Shown: positions 24,561 to 33,514 of the stretch, piece by piece
Layout: each line of letters opens with the position of its first letter
How positions within the stretch are numbered: position 1 is the stretch's first letter
Assembly: GCA_004563195.1 (NCBI GenBank)
Contig: SFTJ01000008.1
Location: forward strand, 1 to 64,000
Source: a bacterium
Lineage (GTDB): Bacteria; Bacteroidota; Bacteroidia; Bacteroidales; Muribaculaceae
Direction: 5' to 3'
Length of the DNA stretch: 64,000 nt
Translations under genes and position numbers: made by a program
The notes under the pieces: model-generated
Told to the model about the DNA's origin: nothing
Databases searched by the model: none
What the model saw: only the letters and a program-made list of their open reading frames with translations

Positions 24561-26273
24561 TTAGTTTTGCTTCACGCCATAAGCGGCGAGGTCGTCGGCT
24601 ACGACATTCTTAAGCATACTCATATTCTTGGCAACTTCGCCTTCGGCATAGTTTACATACACCTTAGCGCTGTCGGCAAAGAGTTCGGGAGCCTTCGAAG
24701 CATCGTTCACCAGCAAGTAAGCCATGATAGTGTGACCTGCTATTTCCACAAGGCGACGCGACTGGAGGTCGAAGTAGTCCTTGTTGGCTGTATCAATCTT
24801 GCTCACGATGTCGCGATATTGCTCTGCCATAGCATTCACGCGTGCCTGAAGTGGCTTCATGGCTTCGCTTACCTCTTCAGCAGCATACACCTTCATTTGG
24901 TCGGCATATACGCCCTTGGTAACGTTACCGATAGCTGCCACTACCTGGAGCTGGGTGGTACCTTCGTAGATAGAAGTGATGCGAGCATCACGATAGATGC
25001 GTTCGCAAGCATAATCCTTCATGAAACCGCTACCGCCGTGCACCTGGATGCAGTCGTAAGCATTTTGGTTACAGAATTCGCTGCCCATACCCTTGGTGAG
25101 CGGAGTGTAGGCTGTGGCAAGACGCGAATAAGCCTTCATCTCAGCACGTTCTTCAGGAGTGAGTGTGCGTTCGCGAGCTATGTCTTCGAGAATCTTTGTC
25201 ATGTCGACGAAACGAGCTGTTTCGTAAAGCAATGCGCGCGATGCATCGAGCTTAGCCTTGATGTTGGCTATCATCTCTGCCACTGCAGGGAATTCGATGA
25301 TTGCCTTGCCGAATTGCTTACGATCGTTGGCATATGCCAATGCTTCGCGATATGCTGCTTCGCTGATACCTACCGACTGCGATGCGATGCCAAGGCGTGC
25401 GCAGTTCATAAGCGCCATCACATATTTAATCAAACCGAGCTTGCGCGAACCCACAAGTTCTGCCTTTGCATTCTTAAATACGAGTTCGCATGTAGGGCTG
25501 CCCTTGATACCCAGTTTGTGCTCTATGCGGCGAACTATCACGCCACCATCGTTGCGGTCGTAGATAAACATCGACAAGCCGCGACCGTCCTTTGTTCCTT
25601 CTTCCGAACGAGCCAAAACGAGCGAAATGTGAGCATCACCGTTGGTGATAAATCGCTTCACGCCGTTCAAGCGCCAAGTGCCGTCAGCCTCGCAGTAAGT
25701 GGCCTTGAGCATTACAGCCTGAAGGTCACTACCTGCATCGGGCTCGGTGAGCGACATTGCCATAGTTTCGCCGGCGCTTACGCGGGTAAGGTAGCGTTGC
25801 TTTTGGTCTTCGTCAGCAAATTCGTAGATGGTCTCAGCACAGTCTTGCAAGCCCCATACGTTTTCAAATGCTGCATCGGCACGGCTCACAATATCGTTTG
25901 CCATGATGTAAGGCACAATCGAGAAGTTCAAGCCATTGTAGCGACGTGGCAATGAGATGCCCATCAAGCCTGCTTGATTTATGGCGTCGAGGTTCTTTTG
26001 TGTTCCTTCGGCATACTTTACGTGACCGTCGATTACATGAGGACCTTCAGCGTCGACTGACTCTGCGTTGGGTGCGATTACTTCTGCTGCCAATTCACCT
26101 GCTATTTCGAGCACCTTCTCGTATGAGTCGATGGCATCTTCGAAGTTGATTGGTGCATAGTCATATTTTTCGCAATCTGCGTAGTTGCGTTCCTTGAGCT
26201 CTACTATTCTCTTCATCAATGGATGTGAGAGATGATATTTGAGCGCTTTATTGTCGGTATAAAAATTTGCCAT
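24561..26273 (-). CDS. Acyl-CoA dehydrogenase
   Basis: This flavoenzyme oxidises an acyl-CoA to the 2-enoyl-CoA and passes electrons to ETF. At 570 residues it is longer than the classic 380-residue form: an extra C-terminal domain (about residues 440-570) is present, as in the larger subfamily with the AcylCoA_DH C-terminal domain. Key motifs are ALTEPDAGSDLQAV (FAD/substrate loop), NGVKRFITNGDAH, the RKQFG segment and the catalytic-base region RITSIYEGTTQLQ, plus GGSGFMKDYACERIYRD. It is the last gene of the etfB-etfA operon (13-base gap), so ETF is its likely electron acceptor. The acyl chain length cannot be told. Confidence 0.94.
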   Translation of the reverse strand: MANFYTDNKALKYHLSHPLMKRIVELKERNYADCEKYDYAPINFEDAIDSYEKVLEIAGELAAEVIAPNAESVDAEGPHVIDGHVKYAEGTQKNLDAINQAGLMGISLPRRYNGLNFSIVPYIMANDIVSRADAAFENVWGLQDCAETIYEFADEDQKQRYLTRVSAGETMAMSLTEPDAGSDLQAVMLKATYCEADGTWRLNGVKRFITNGDAHISLVLARSEEGTKDGRGLSMFIYDRNDGGVIVRRIEHKLGIKGSPTCELVFKNAKAELVGSRKLGLIKYVMALMNCARLGIASQSVGISEAAYREALAYANDRKQFGKAIIEFPAVAEMIANIKAKLDASRALLYETARFVDMTKILEDIARERTLTPEERAEMKAYSRLATAYTPLTKGMGSEFCNQNAYDCIQVHGGSGFMKDYACERIYRDARITSIYEGTTQLQVVAAIGNVTKGVYADQMKVYAAEEVSEAMKPLQARVNAMAEQYRDIVSKIDTANKDYFDLQSRRLVEIAGHTIMAYLLVNDASKAPELFADSAKVYVNYAEGEVAKNMSMLKNVVADDLAAYGVKQN

Positions 26274-26286
26274 TTCTCTATTGTGT

Positions 26287-27318
26287 TTACTTTGAGTTCT
26301 TCTTATAATACTTTATCAAGCGTGGTATCACTTGCTCTACATCTCCATTGATTACATAGTCGGCAATCGAGTTGATTGGTGCGTTGGGGTCGTTGTTAAT
26401 CGAGATTACGATGGCACTTTCCTGCATACCTGCAATGTGCTGTATCTGACCCGAAATACCACAAGCAATATACAACTTCGGACGAACTGTTACACCGGTT
26501 TGACCGATTTGTCGATCGTGCTCTTCGCAATAACCTGCGTCGATGGCTGCACGCGATGCTCCTACTTCGGCACCAAGTGTGTCGGCCAATTCAAACAGCA
26601 TGTCGAAACCTTCCTTGCTGCCCATACCGTAACCACCGGCTACGATTATCGATGAGTTCTTGATGTTGACTTTCGACTTTTCGATATGACGGTCGATAAT
26701 CTTCACCACGAAGCTTTCGTCGTCGACATATTTCTTTGCATCGAGGTTCACCACTTCTCCCTTGTAGTTGGCATCGAAGATTTCCTTCTTCATCACGCCT
26801 TCGCGCACGGTTGCCATCTGTGGACGGCAGTCGGGGTTGACGATTGTAGCCACGATGTTACCACCGAATGCCGGACGAATCTGGTACAACAAGTTGTCGT
26901 AGTGTTTGCCGGTCTTGGGGTCGGTATGGTCGCCGATTTCGAGCGATGTACAGTCGGCTGTCAAACCGCTGTGCAAGCACGATGATACGCGTGGACCGAG
27001 GTCACGACCTATGGTAGTGGCGCCCATCAAGCAGATTTGTGGCTTGATTTCGCGGAACAAATTGATTACAATCGATGAGTGTGGCAACGAGGTATACGGA
27101 TAAAGACGTGCATCTTCCACCTTATATACTAAGTCCACTCCGTAAGGGAACAATTGGTTTTCTATTCCTTCGAGCTTGTCGCCTATCACTATTGCTTCGA
27201 GTTTCACGCCGAGTTCGGTAGCAAGTTTGCGACCCTTGGTAAGCAATTCCAAACTAACATCGGCAACCTTGCCTTCGTCGTATTCGCAATATACTATTAA
27301 ATTATAATTGTCTGTCAT
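26287..27318 (-). CDS. etfA: Electron transfer flavoprotein alpha subunit
   Basis: EtfA binds FAD and forms a heterodimer with EtfB to carry electrons from dehydrogenases. The 343 residues contain an N-terminal alpha/beta domain and the C-terminal FAD domain with GGYGMGSKEGFDML, GASRAAIDAGY, QIGQTGVTVRPKLYIA and GISGQIQHIAGM, ending in the SINNDPNAPI nucleotide loop. It lies 30 bases after etfB and 13 bases before the dehydrogenase gene. All match the EtfA family. Whether this pair bifurcates electrons cannot be decided by eye. Confidence 0.96.
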   Translation of the reverse strand: MTDNYNLIVYCEYDEGKVADVSLELLTKGRKLATELGVKLEAIVIGDKLEGIENQLFPYGVDLVYKVEDARLYPYTSLPHSSIVINLFREIKPQICLMGATTIGRDLGPRVSSCLHSGLTADCTSLEIGDHTDPKTGKHYDNLLYQIRPAFGGNIVATIVNPDCRPQMATVREGVMKKEIFDANYKGEVVNLDAKKYVDDESFVVKIIDRHIEKSKVNIKNSSIIVAGGYGMGSKEGFDMLFELADTLGAEVGASRAAIDAGYCEEHDRQIGQTGVTVRPKLYIACGISGQIQHIAGMQESAIVISINNDPNAPINSIADYVINGDVEQVIPRLIKYYKKNSK

Positions 27319-27348
27319 CTTTTGAATATTTTGAAATTGTTACTCCGA

Positions 27349-28221
27349 TTATCCGATTGTATGTTCTGCCATCAAATCTTGAATCAATGCTTCAAGTCCG
27401 GCTTCGTCGTTGCCGTCGATAACTTTGCTTTCCTTGGCTGCAAACACCACATTCACCACATTCTTAACCTTTGTAGGCGAGCCGGCAAGACCACATTGTT
27501 CGAGGTCGGCTTCGATTTCGGCTGCGCTCCACTCCTTGAGGTTCAAAAATGCGCGTTGGTCTACGAGTGCTGCCTTTTCGGGCGACAATGCAGCCTTTTC
27601 GCTTGGAGTGACTGCATATTTGTATTTCTGTATCAAGCGTGCGTTGCGTGGACGGCATGCATCGGCGCTTCCGTTGACGGTTACTACCAATGGTAACGGA
27701 CATTCCACTGTTTCAACACCCGATTCGAGACGACGGGTTACGATTGCTTTACCGTCTTCCACCTTTACACTTTCGGCATAAGTCACTTGTGGCAAACCGA
27801 GCTTTTCAGCCACTTGCGGTCCCACTTGTGCGGTGTCGCCGTCGATTGCCTGACGTCCGCCAAAGATGATATCATACTTACCCAAGTGCTTGATGGCTGT
27901 GGCGATGGCATAAGAGGTAGCCAAGGTGTCGGCTCCTGCCAAAGCTCTATCGGTGAGCACTATACCGGTGTCGGCTCCGCGATATAGACTCTCGCGAATT
28001 ACTTCTGCTGCCTTCGGGAGTCCCATGGTGAGAAGTGTGATTGTCGATCCGGGATTCTTATCTTTCAATTGCAAGGCTTGTTCCAATGCGTTCAAATCTT
28101 CAGGGTTGAAGATTGCAGGCAAAGCCGCACGATTGATGGTTCCGTCGGCTTTCATCGCATCTTTGCCTACATTACGAGTATCCGGCACTTGTTTTGCCAA
28201 AACTACAATGTTATAACTCAT
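27349..28221 (-). CDS. etfB: Electron transfer flavoprotein beta subunit
   Basis: This is the partner of EtfA and the first gene of the operon. The 290-residue protein begins with the typical YNIVVLAKQVPDTRNV and continues ALEQALQLKD, the adenine-nucleotide loop LLTMGLPKAAEVIRESL with RGADTGIVLTD, and GRQAIDGDTAQVGPQVAEKL. It ends in the conserved recognition helix region near RLIQKYKYAV. It follows a consensus promoter 110 bases upstream. An anaerobe with ETF and a dehydrogenase but no other beta-oxidation genes nearby may use it for reductive acyl-CoA metabolism; that is inference. Confidence 0.96.
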   Translation of the reverse strand: MSYNIVVLAKQVPDTRNVGKDAMKADGTINRAALPAIFNPEDLNALEQALQLKDKNPGSTITLLTMGLPKAAEVIRESLYRGADTGIVLTDRALAGADTLATSYAIATAIKHLGKYDIIFGGRQAIDGDTAQVGPQVAEKLGLPQVTYAESVKVEDGKAIVTRRLESGVETVECPLPLVVTVNGSADACRPRNARLIQKYKYAVTPSEKAALSPEKAALVDQRAFLNLKEWSAAEIEADLEQCGLAGSPTKVKNVVNVVFAAKESKVIDGNDEAGLEALIQDLMAEHTIG

Positions 28222-28330
28222 AATTTGAGATATTAAGATTTGTTATTATTTGTTTTTTCTCTCTTTGTCTTTCGCTATTTTAGGTGCAAATATGTCGTCA
28301 CACACACTCACACCTCTTTTAATTTAGCTG

Positions 28331-28361
28331 CAAAGGTACACAAAATCAATCACCTAAGCAA
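28331..28361 (-). promoter_or_regulatory. Promoter of the etfB-etfA-acyl-CoA dehydrogenase operon
   Basis: On the minus strand TTG (28359-28361), 20 bases, TACCTTTG (28331-28338): a full-spacing Bacteroidota promoter. The leader would be about 105 bases. Confidence 0.7.
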
Positions 28362-28487
28362 CTTTTTTACACCCCCTTTAGTTATTTTTTCAATTATCTT
28401 GGTCAAAATGTCGCATTTTGTGAAAATTTGTCATTTTTTTAATTTTTTGCCACATCACACATGCTCCTTTTCGGCGCAAAGCCGGGG

Positions 28488-29768
28488 TTATTCCTCGCGT
28501 TTGCCCCACAGTGCGTCCATACGTTCTTTCATTTTTGCCTCTTGCGCATTGGCACAAGCTCGCCAGAACACGGGGTGATTGGCCTCTTTGGGCATAAACT
28601 CCTGTCGAACAAAGTTGCCGGGATAGTCGTGGGCATATTTGTAGCCATGGCCGTAGCCCATCTGCGACATCAGTTTGGTGGGTGCGTTGCGCAAATGCAG
28701 CGGCACGGGCAGATTGCCGGTCTGTTCCACAAATTGCAATGCATTGTTGATAGCCATATATGCCGAATTGCTCTTCGCCGAAGTAGCAAGATAGATGGCA
28801 CACTCGGCAAGGGGTATGCGACCTTCGGGCCACCCTATCTTTTGTATGGTTTCAAATGTGGCATTGGCAAGAAGTAGCGCATTGGGATTGGCGAGCCCTA
28901 TATCTTCGCTTGCCGATATCACCAATCGGCGGGCTATAAACTTGGGGTCTTCGCCTCCGGCTATAAGTCGGGCAAGCCAATAGATGGCGGCATCGGGGTC
29001 GCTGCCTCTTATCGACTTTATGAATGCCGAGATGATGTCGTAATGCATCTCGCCGTCCTTGTCGAAAGCCATAGGATTCTGCTGCAAGCGTTCAGTCACC
29101 AATGCATCGTTGATTACAAACGGCTCATCGGGCTTCAATGCTTGCACCATCAGGTCGAGGATATTGAGCAGTTTGCGCGCATCGCCGCCCGAAAATCGCA
29201 GCAACGCCTCGGTCTCTTCCACTTTCACATTGTGGCTTTTGAGTTGAGCATCGCGGGTTATGGCTCGGTTGAGAAGGTCGAGCAGGTCGTCGTTGTCGAG
29301 CGGTTTGAGCACATACACCTGGGCTCGCGACAGCAACGGGCGTATTACCTCAAACGAGGGGTTCTCGGTGGTGGCGCCTATAAGCGTCACTGTGCCGTTT
29401 TCCACTGCGGCAAGCAGCGAATCTTGTTGCGACTTATTGAATCGGTGTATTTCGTCGATAAAAAGCACCGGACGACCGGTAGAAAACACGCTGCGGGCAT
29501 CGTTGGCGCAGCGCTCAAGCAGCTCTCGCACGTCCTTCACACCCGACGTTACTGCCGACAAGGTGTAGAACGGCACTTGTATTTGTGCCGCTATTATCTT
29601 GGCAAGTGTGGTCTTACCCACTCCCGGAGGGCCCCATAGGATAAACGATGAGATGTTGCCCGACTCTATCATTCGCCGTATCACAGCTCCCTCGCCCACG
29701 AGGTGCTTCTGTCCTATATATTCGTCAAGCGTCTTCGGACGCATGCGCTCTGCTAATGGCTCATTCAC
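28488..29768 (-). CDS. rarA: Replication-associated recombination protein A (RarA/MgsA)
   Basis: RarA is an AAA+ ATPase, related to clamp loaders, that acts at stalled replication forks. The 426 residues begin PLAERMRPKTLDEYIGQKHLVG, then Walker A GPPGVGKTTLAK near residue 46, and Walker B with FIDEIHRFNKSQQDSLL. Sensor 1 is in IGATTENPSFE and the arginine finger region is PLLSRAQVY. A C-terminal tetramerisation domain includes RGSDPDAAIYWLARL and SASEDIGLANP. All are family hallmarks. It is a single gene with its own -7 box. Confidence 0.95.
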   Translation of the reverse strand: MNEPLAERMRPKTLDEYIGQKHLVGEGAVIRRMIESGNISSFILWGPPGVGKTTLAKIIAAQIQVPFYTLSAVTSGVKDVRELLERCANDARSVFSTGRPVLFIDEIHRFNKSQQDSLLAAVENGTVTLIGATTENPSFEVIRPLLSRAQVYVLKPLDNDDLLDLLNRAITRDAQLKSHNVKVEETEALLRFSGGDARKLLNILDLMVQALKPDEPFVINDALVTERLQQNPMAFDKDGEMHYDIISAFIKSIRGSDPDAAIYWLARLIAGGEDPKFIARRLVISASEDIGLANPNALLLANATFETIQKIGWPEGRIPLAECAIYLATSAKSNSAYMAINNALQFVEQTGNLPVPLHLRNAPTKLMSQMGYGHGYKYAHDYPGNFVRQEFMPKEANHPVFWRACANAQEAKMKERMDALWGKREE

Positions 29769-29803
29769 TGCTGATTATAGTTTTGATGGGTTGATTTGCT
29801 TAG

Positions 29804-29811
29804 CAAAATTA
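29804..29811 (-). promoter_or_regulatory. -7 box of rarA
   Basis: TAATTTTG on the minus strand, 35 bases before the start codon. No clear -33 element. Confidence 0.45.
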
Positions 29812-30015
29812 CAAAAAATTACACCTATTTCCGCCATTTTCGCTCTCTTTATTGTGTTTTCTCGCTCTTGCTGCCCGTTTTGCCCCCTACCGGCATATTC
29901 TTGCAAATTTTTTTGAACAATTATTTTCACTGTTAGAACAAATATTTTTTGTAACTTTACACACAAAATCTATTTAACCGTATTTTTTTGACGCAAACAA
30001 ACATATTATATTATT

Positions 30016-31755
30016 GTGAAACGATTTTTATACCTTGTAATGATTATGCTGCTATCTGTTGCAACCCCCGGTCTTGCAAAAGAACGCACAGTGAAGATTA
30101 AAGTGGTGCACACCACCGATGTTCACGGCAATTGTTTCCCTTATAATTTTATCACTCGGTCGCAATGGAAAGGCAGTATGGCTCGTGTGGCTTCGTTCGT
30201 TAAGCAGGAACGCAAGCGATACGGCAAGAATCTTATTCTTCTCGACAATGGCGATATGCTGCAAGGCCAGCCCACTGCTTATTACTACAATTTCATCCAC
30301 ACCTCGGGCACTCACCTCAGCGCTTCGATTTTCAATTATCTGAAATACGATGTCGCCAACATCGGCAATCACGATGTCGAGACGGGGCACGAAGTCTACG
30401 ACCGCTTGATTTCGCAATGCAATTGCCCGTTCGTCGGTGCCAATACCATTGAAAAAGCTTCGGGAAAGCCCTACCTTAAGCCTTATATTATTCTTGAGCG
30501 CGATGGCGTGAAGGTGGCTGTTTTTGGCTTGATTACTCCTGCCATCCCGGCTTGGCTCGCCGAGAACTTGTGGAGCGGTCTTTACTTCGAGGATATGGTG
30601 AAAAGCGCTTCTCAATGGATTCCTTACATACAAGAGAATGAGAAGCCCGACTTGATTATCGGACTTTTCCACGCCGGTCAGGACATAAGCAAATCGGTGG
30701 AAGGTTTTGCCGAAAATGCTTCGCTTGAGGTGGCTCGACGCGTGCCGGGATTCGACATCGTGCTTTTCGGACACGACCACATGCTCGAATATAAGATTAT
30801 TCAAAACTCTGCACACCAAAATGTGGTGCTTGCCAACTCGGCTGCAAACGCCGTGGCTGCAAGCAACATTGAGATAACATTCACACTGCGCGACGGAAAG
30901 GTGGTGAATAAGTCGATTATGGGCGGAATTGAGGACATCAATAAATATCAACCCGATGCGCAATTTATGGAACACTTCAAAAAGCAATTTTCCGAAGTGC
31001 AGGAGTTTGTATCGGAGAAGATTGGTGTCATCACCGAGAGCATTTCCACTCGCGATGCTTATTTCGGTTCGTCGGCATTTGTCGACTTGATTCATCGCAT
31101 ACAACTCGAAACTTCGGGCGCCGATATCTCTTTCGCCGCTCCCCTTTCGTTCGATGCCACCATCGCCAAAGGCGACATACTCATGAGCGATATGTTCAAC
31201 CTCATGAAATATGAAAATATGCTCTATGTGATGAATCTCTCGGGCAAGGAAATAAAGGACTTCCTCGAATATTCCTATTACATTTGGACCAATCAGATGT
31301 CGTCGCCCGACGACCACATGCTATGGCTCAAATCATCAAACCGAGTGGGCGACGAAAACCGCTCCACTTTCTATAACGAGAGTTTCAATTTCGACTCGGC
31401 GGCGGGCATCATCTACACTGTCGACCTCACCAAACCTCGTGGCGAGAAGATTAACATCATTAGCATGGCTGACGGCACGCCATTCGCTCTCGACCACACT
31501 TACAAGGTGGCTATCAACTCCTACCGCGGCAACGGCGGTGGAGGCCACCTCACTGCAGGTGCTCAAATCGATAAAGACGAACTCAAAAGCCGCATCATCT
31601 CTGCCACCGACAAGGACTTGCGATTCTATATGCTCGAATACATCAGAGCAAAAGGCACTATCGACCCCAAACCGTTGAACAACTGGAAATTTATCCCCGA
31701 CGATTATGCCGAAGCCGCCAAAGCTCGCGACTATAAAATAATTTTCAAGCAATAA
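30016..31755 (+). CDS. Secreted 5'-nucleotidase/metallophosphatase
   Basis: The protein has the UshA-type two-domain layout and probably removes phosphate from nucleotides or 2',3'-cyclic nucleotides in the periplasm. A GTG start at 30016 gives a good signal peptide (KRFLYLVMIMLLSVATPGLA). The N-terminal calcineurin-like domain has all metal motifs: HTTDVHGN, LDNGDMLQGQ, IGNHDVE, GLFHAGQD and LFGHDHMLEY. The C-terminal 5_nucleotid_C domain (from about residue 335) carries the substrate-stacking region near NSYRGNGGGGHLTAGA. The length is 579 residues. No lipobox is seen. It stands alone. Confidence 0.93.
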   Translation: MKRFLYLVMIMLLSVATPGLAKERTVKIKVVHTTDVHGNCFPYNFITRSQWKGSMARVASFVKQERKRYGKNLILLDNGDMLQGQPTAYYYNFIHTSGTHLSASIFNYLKYDVANIGNHDVETGHEVYDRLISQCNCPFVGANTIEKASGKPYLKPYIILERDGVKVAVFGLITPAIPAWLAENLWSGLYFEDMVKSASQWIPYIQENEKPDLIIGLFHAGQDISKSVEGFAENASLEVARRVPGFDIVLFGHDHMLEYKIIQNSAHQNVVLANSAANAVAASNIEITFTLRDGKVVNKSIMGGIEDINKYQPDAQFMEHFKKQFSEVQEFVSEKIGVITESISTRDAYFGSSAFVDLIHRIQLETSGADISFAAPLSFDATIAKGDILMSDMFNLMKYENMLYVMNLSGKEIKDFLEYSYYIWTNQMSSPDDHMLWLKSSNRVGDENRSTFYNESFNFDSAAGIIYTVDLTKPRGEKINIISMADGTPFALDHTYKVAINSYRGNGGGGHLTAGAQIDKDELKSRIISATDKDLRFYMLEYIRAKGTIDPKPLNNWKFIPDDYAEAAKARDYKIIFKQ

Positions 31756-31905
31756 TCTCCACTATTGCGTCACTTCTCGGCCGGCATTGCAATGCTTTTT
31801 CGCCTCTTGCTGTGCCGACCGATGCTTTTATCACCAAATCATTGCATAAAGTGCAAATTGCATAGCAAAAACCCTTGAAAACTGAAAAAATCACAGAATT
31901 TTCAG

Positions 31906-31913
31906 TAAATTTG
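31906..31913 (+). promoter_or_regulatory. -7 box directly before nhaC
   Basis: TAAATTTG ends only seven bases before the nhaC ATG, so the transcript would start at or next to the start codon. Confidence 0.5.
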
Positions 31914-31920
31914 CCGCATT

Positions 31921-33231
31921 ATGGAAAACAAAGAGCAAATAACAACCCGAAAAGGAATAATAGCATTGTCACCCATAGCGGTGTTTCTTGTGCTATATCT
32001 TGTGGTATCGATAGCCATCAACGATTTTTACAAGATGCCATTGGCATTGGCATTTATTGTGGCATCGTTGTGGGGTGTAATGAGCATAAGGCGCGTGCCC
32101 CTCACGCAACGAATAGAGATTTTCTCGCGTGGTGCAGCCAACAGCAATGTGCTGTATATGATATGGATTTTCATCTTGGCGGGCGCATTCTCGGCTTTAG
32201 CCAAGGGCGTTGGCTCCATCGAAGCCACTGTGGCTTTGACCATGTCGGTGTTGCCCTCGCAGTTCATCATTCCGAGCATGTTTATCGCGGCATGCTTTAT
32301 CTCGCTCAGCATAGGCACATCGGTGGGCACCGTGGTGGCACTTACACCCTTTGCCGTAGAACTCGCCGAAACCACCGGCAACAGCATACCATTTTTCGTA
32401 GCTGTGGTGCTCTGCGGCTCGTTCTTCGGCGATAACCTCTCGTTTATCTCCGACACCACCATCGCTGCCACCCGTAGCCAAAATTGCAAAATGAACGAAA
32501 AATTCAAAGCCAATCTCTGGATTGCCGTTCCGGCTGCGGTGATTGCCCTCATCACTTTCTCGATAGTGGGAAATGTGGGATCGTCGTCGATTCACGTCGA
32601 GGCTGCCAATCCGTGGCTTATTGTGCCTTATCTGCTCGTTATTGTCACTGCCATATTCGGCATGAATGTGCTTTTGGTGCTCACCATAGGCATAGTATCG
32701 TGCTTAATCATAGCTCTGCTATGCACCGATGTGAACTTAATCGACATGTGCAGCCACATGGGCGGCGGCATCGATGGCATGGGCAATCTCATCATTGTCA
32801 CTCTCCTTGCCTCGGGGCTTCTTGAGGTGATTCGCTACAACGGTGGCATACAATATCTCATACAGGTGCTCACTCGGCGCATCAATGGCGTGCGTGGCGC
32901 TCAAGCATGCATATCGTGCGTGGTGAGTGTGGTGAATGTTTGCACCGCCAACAACACCATCGCCATCATCACCGTGGGGCAAATTGCTCGACGCATAGCG
33001 CAACAGTTCGGCTTGAGTCCTCGCAATGTGGCAAGTCTGCTCGACACTTGCTCTTGCATTGTGCAGTGCATCATCCCCTACGGTGCACAGTCGCTCCTCG
33101 CTGCCGGAATTGCCGGCGTCACGCCTGTGGCTTTCTTCACTCATCTCTATTATCCCTGGGCTTTGGCTCTTATGGTGGCTCTTTCTATAGTTTTCCACTT
33201 TCCGCGTTACCCTAAAGCCGATGTGCAATGA
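31921..33231 (+). CDS. nhaC: NhaC-family Na+/H+ antiporter
   Basis: This 436-residue inner-membrane protein, with eleven or so membrane segments, probably exchanges Na+ for H+. Conserved stretches include FILAGAFSALAKGVGSIEA, ISLSIGTSVGTVVALTPFA, a segment with CGSFFGDNLSFISDTTIAATR (read in pieces) that is diagnostic for the NhaC/ion-transporter superfamily, and the late NVCTANNTIAIITVG and LLDTCSCIVQCIIPYGAQ. Some relatives exchange malate/lactate or amino acids, so the substrate is not certain. The stop overlaps the next small gene by four bases. Confidence 0.88.
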   Translation: MENKEQITTRKGIIALSPIAVFLVLYLVVSIAINDFYKMPLALAFIVASLWGVMSIRRVPLTQRIEIFSRGAANSNVLYMIWIFILAGAFSALAKGVGSIEATVALTMSVLPSQFIIPSMFIAACFISLSIGTSVGTVVALTPFAVELAETTGNSIPFFVAVVLCGSFFGDNLSFISDTTIAATRSQNCKMNEKFKANLWIAVPAAVIALITFSIVGNVGSSSIHVEAANPWLIVPYLLVIVTAIFGMNVLLVLTIGIVSCLIIALLCTDVNLIDMCSHMGGGIDGMGNLIIVTLLASGLLEVIRYNGGIQYLIQVLTRRINGVRGAQACISCVVSVVNVCTANNTIAIITVGQIARRIAQQFGLSPRNVASLLDTCSCIVQCIIPYGAQSLLAAGIAGVTPVAFFTHLYYPWALALMVALSIVFHFPRYPKADVQ

Positions 33232-33395
33232 GAAAACTATGCCCTGCATGTTGCAAACCTAAAGTGCTGTTTGCGAGCGAACTCGAAGCGACTAAGTACA
33301 TCAAAAACAATCGCGGCAAAGCCACCAATGTGCACCTCAAGCCCTATTACTGCGAGGCGTGCAAGGCTTGGCACCTAACGCACAAGGTGCGATAG
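33228..33395 (+). CDS. Small zinc-ribbon-like protein
   Basis: The 55-residue frame starts at ATGA overlapping the nhaC stop, so it is probably translated by coupling. It begins MRKLCPACCKPK and ends with YYCEACKAWHLTHKVR. The pairs CPAC (Cys5, Cys8) and CEAC could bind one zinc ion. The AWHLT tail resembles a small phage and bacterial zinc-ribbon family with the pattern CxxCxxWHLT. It is basic, so it may contact nucleic acid. It shares no obvious function with nhaC; the pair may simply be co-transcribed. Confidence 0.65.
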   Translation: MRKLCPACCKPKVLFASELEATKYIKNNRGKATNVHLKPYYCEACKAWHLTHKVR

Positions 33396-33502
33396 ACCCG
33401 CGTCGCCTGCTTCTTGCCACTTGCCGAGCCTGCAATGATGGTGTTTTACACCCTCGCATTGAGCATTTTGCTCCGATATTTCGTCTTTTCGATTTATCTG
33501 CG

Positions 33503-33510
33503 TAAATTTG
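33503..33510 (+). promoter_or_regulatory. -7 box directly before mutS2
   Basis: TAAATTTG ends four bases before the mutS2 ATG. With the usual -7 geometry the RNA would begin essentially at the start codon. Confidence 0.5.
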
Positions 33511-33514
33511 CACT

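Noticed and set aside
24567..25955. 462-codon plus-strand frame opposite the acyl-CoA dehydrogenase
   Set aside because: It covers most of a well-conserved dehydrogenase and has Cys/His-rich shadow composition, with no promoter or recognisable domain.
30052..31317. 421-codon minus-strand frame opposite the 5'-nucleotidase
   Set aside because: The plus strand carries all five metallophosphatase motifs; the antisense frame has none.
31784..31795. Palindrome GCATTGCAATGC followed by T's as a terminator of the 5'-nucleotidase gene
   Set aside because: Only a 4-bp stem with a 4-base loop can form, too weak to call.
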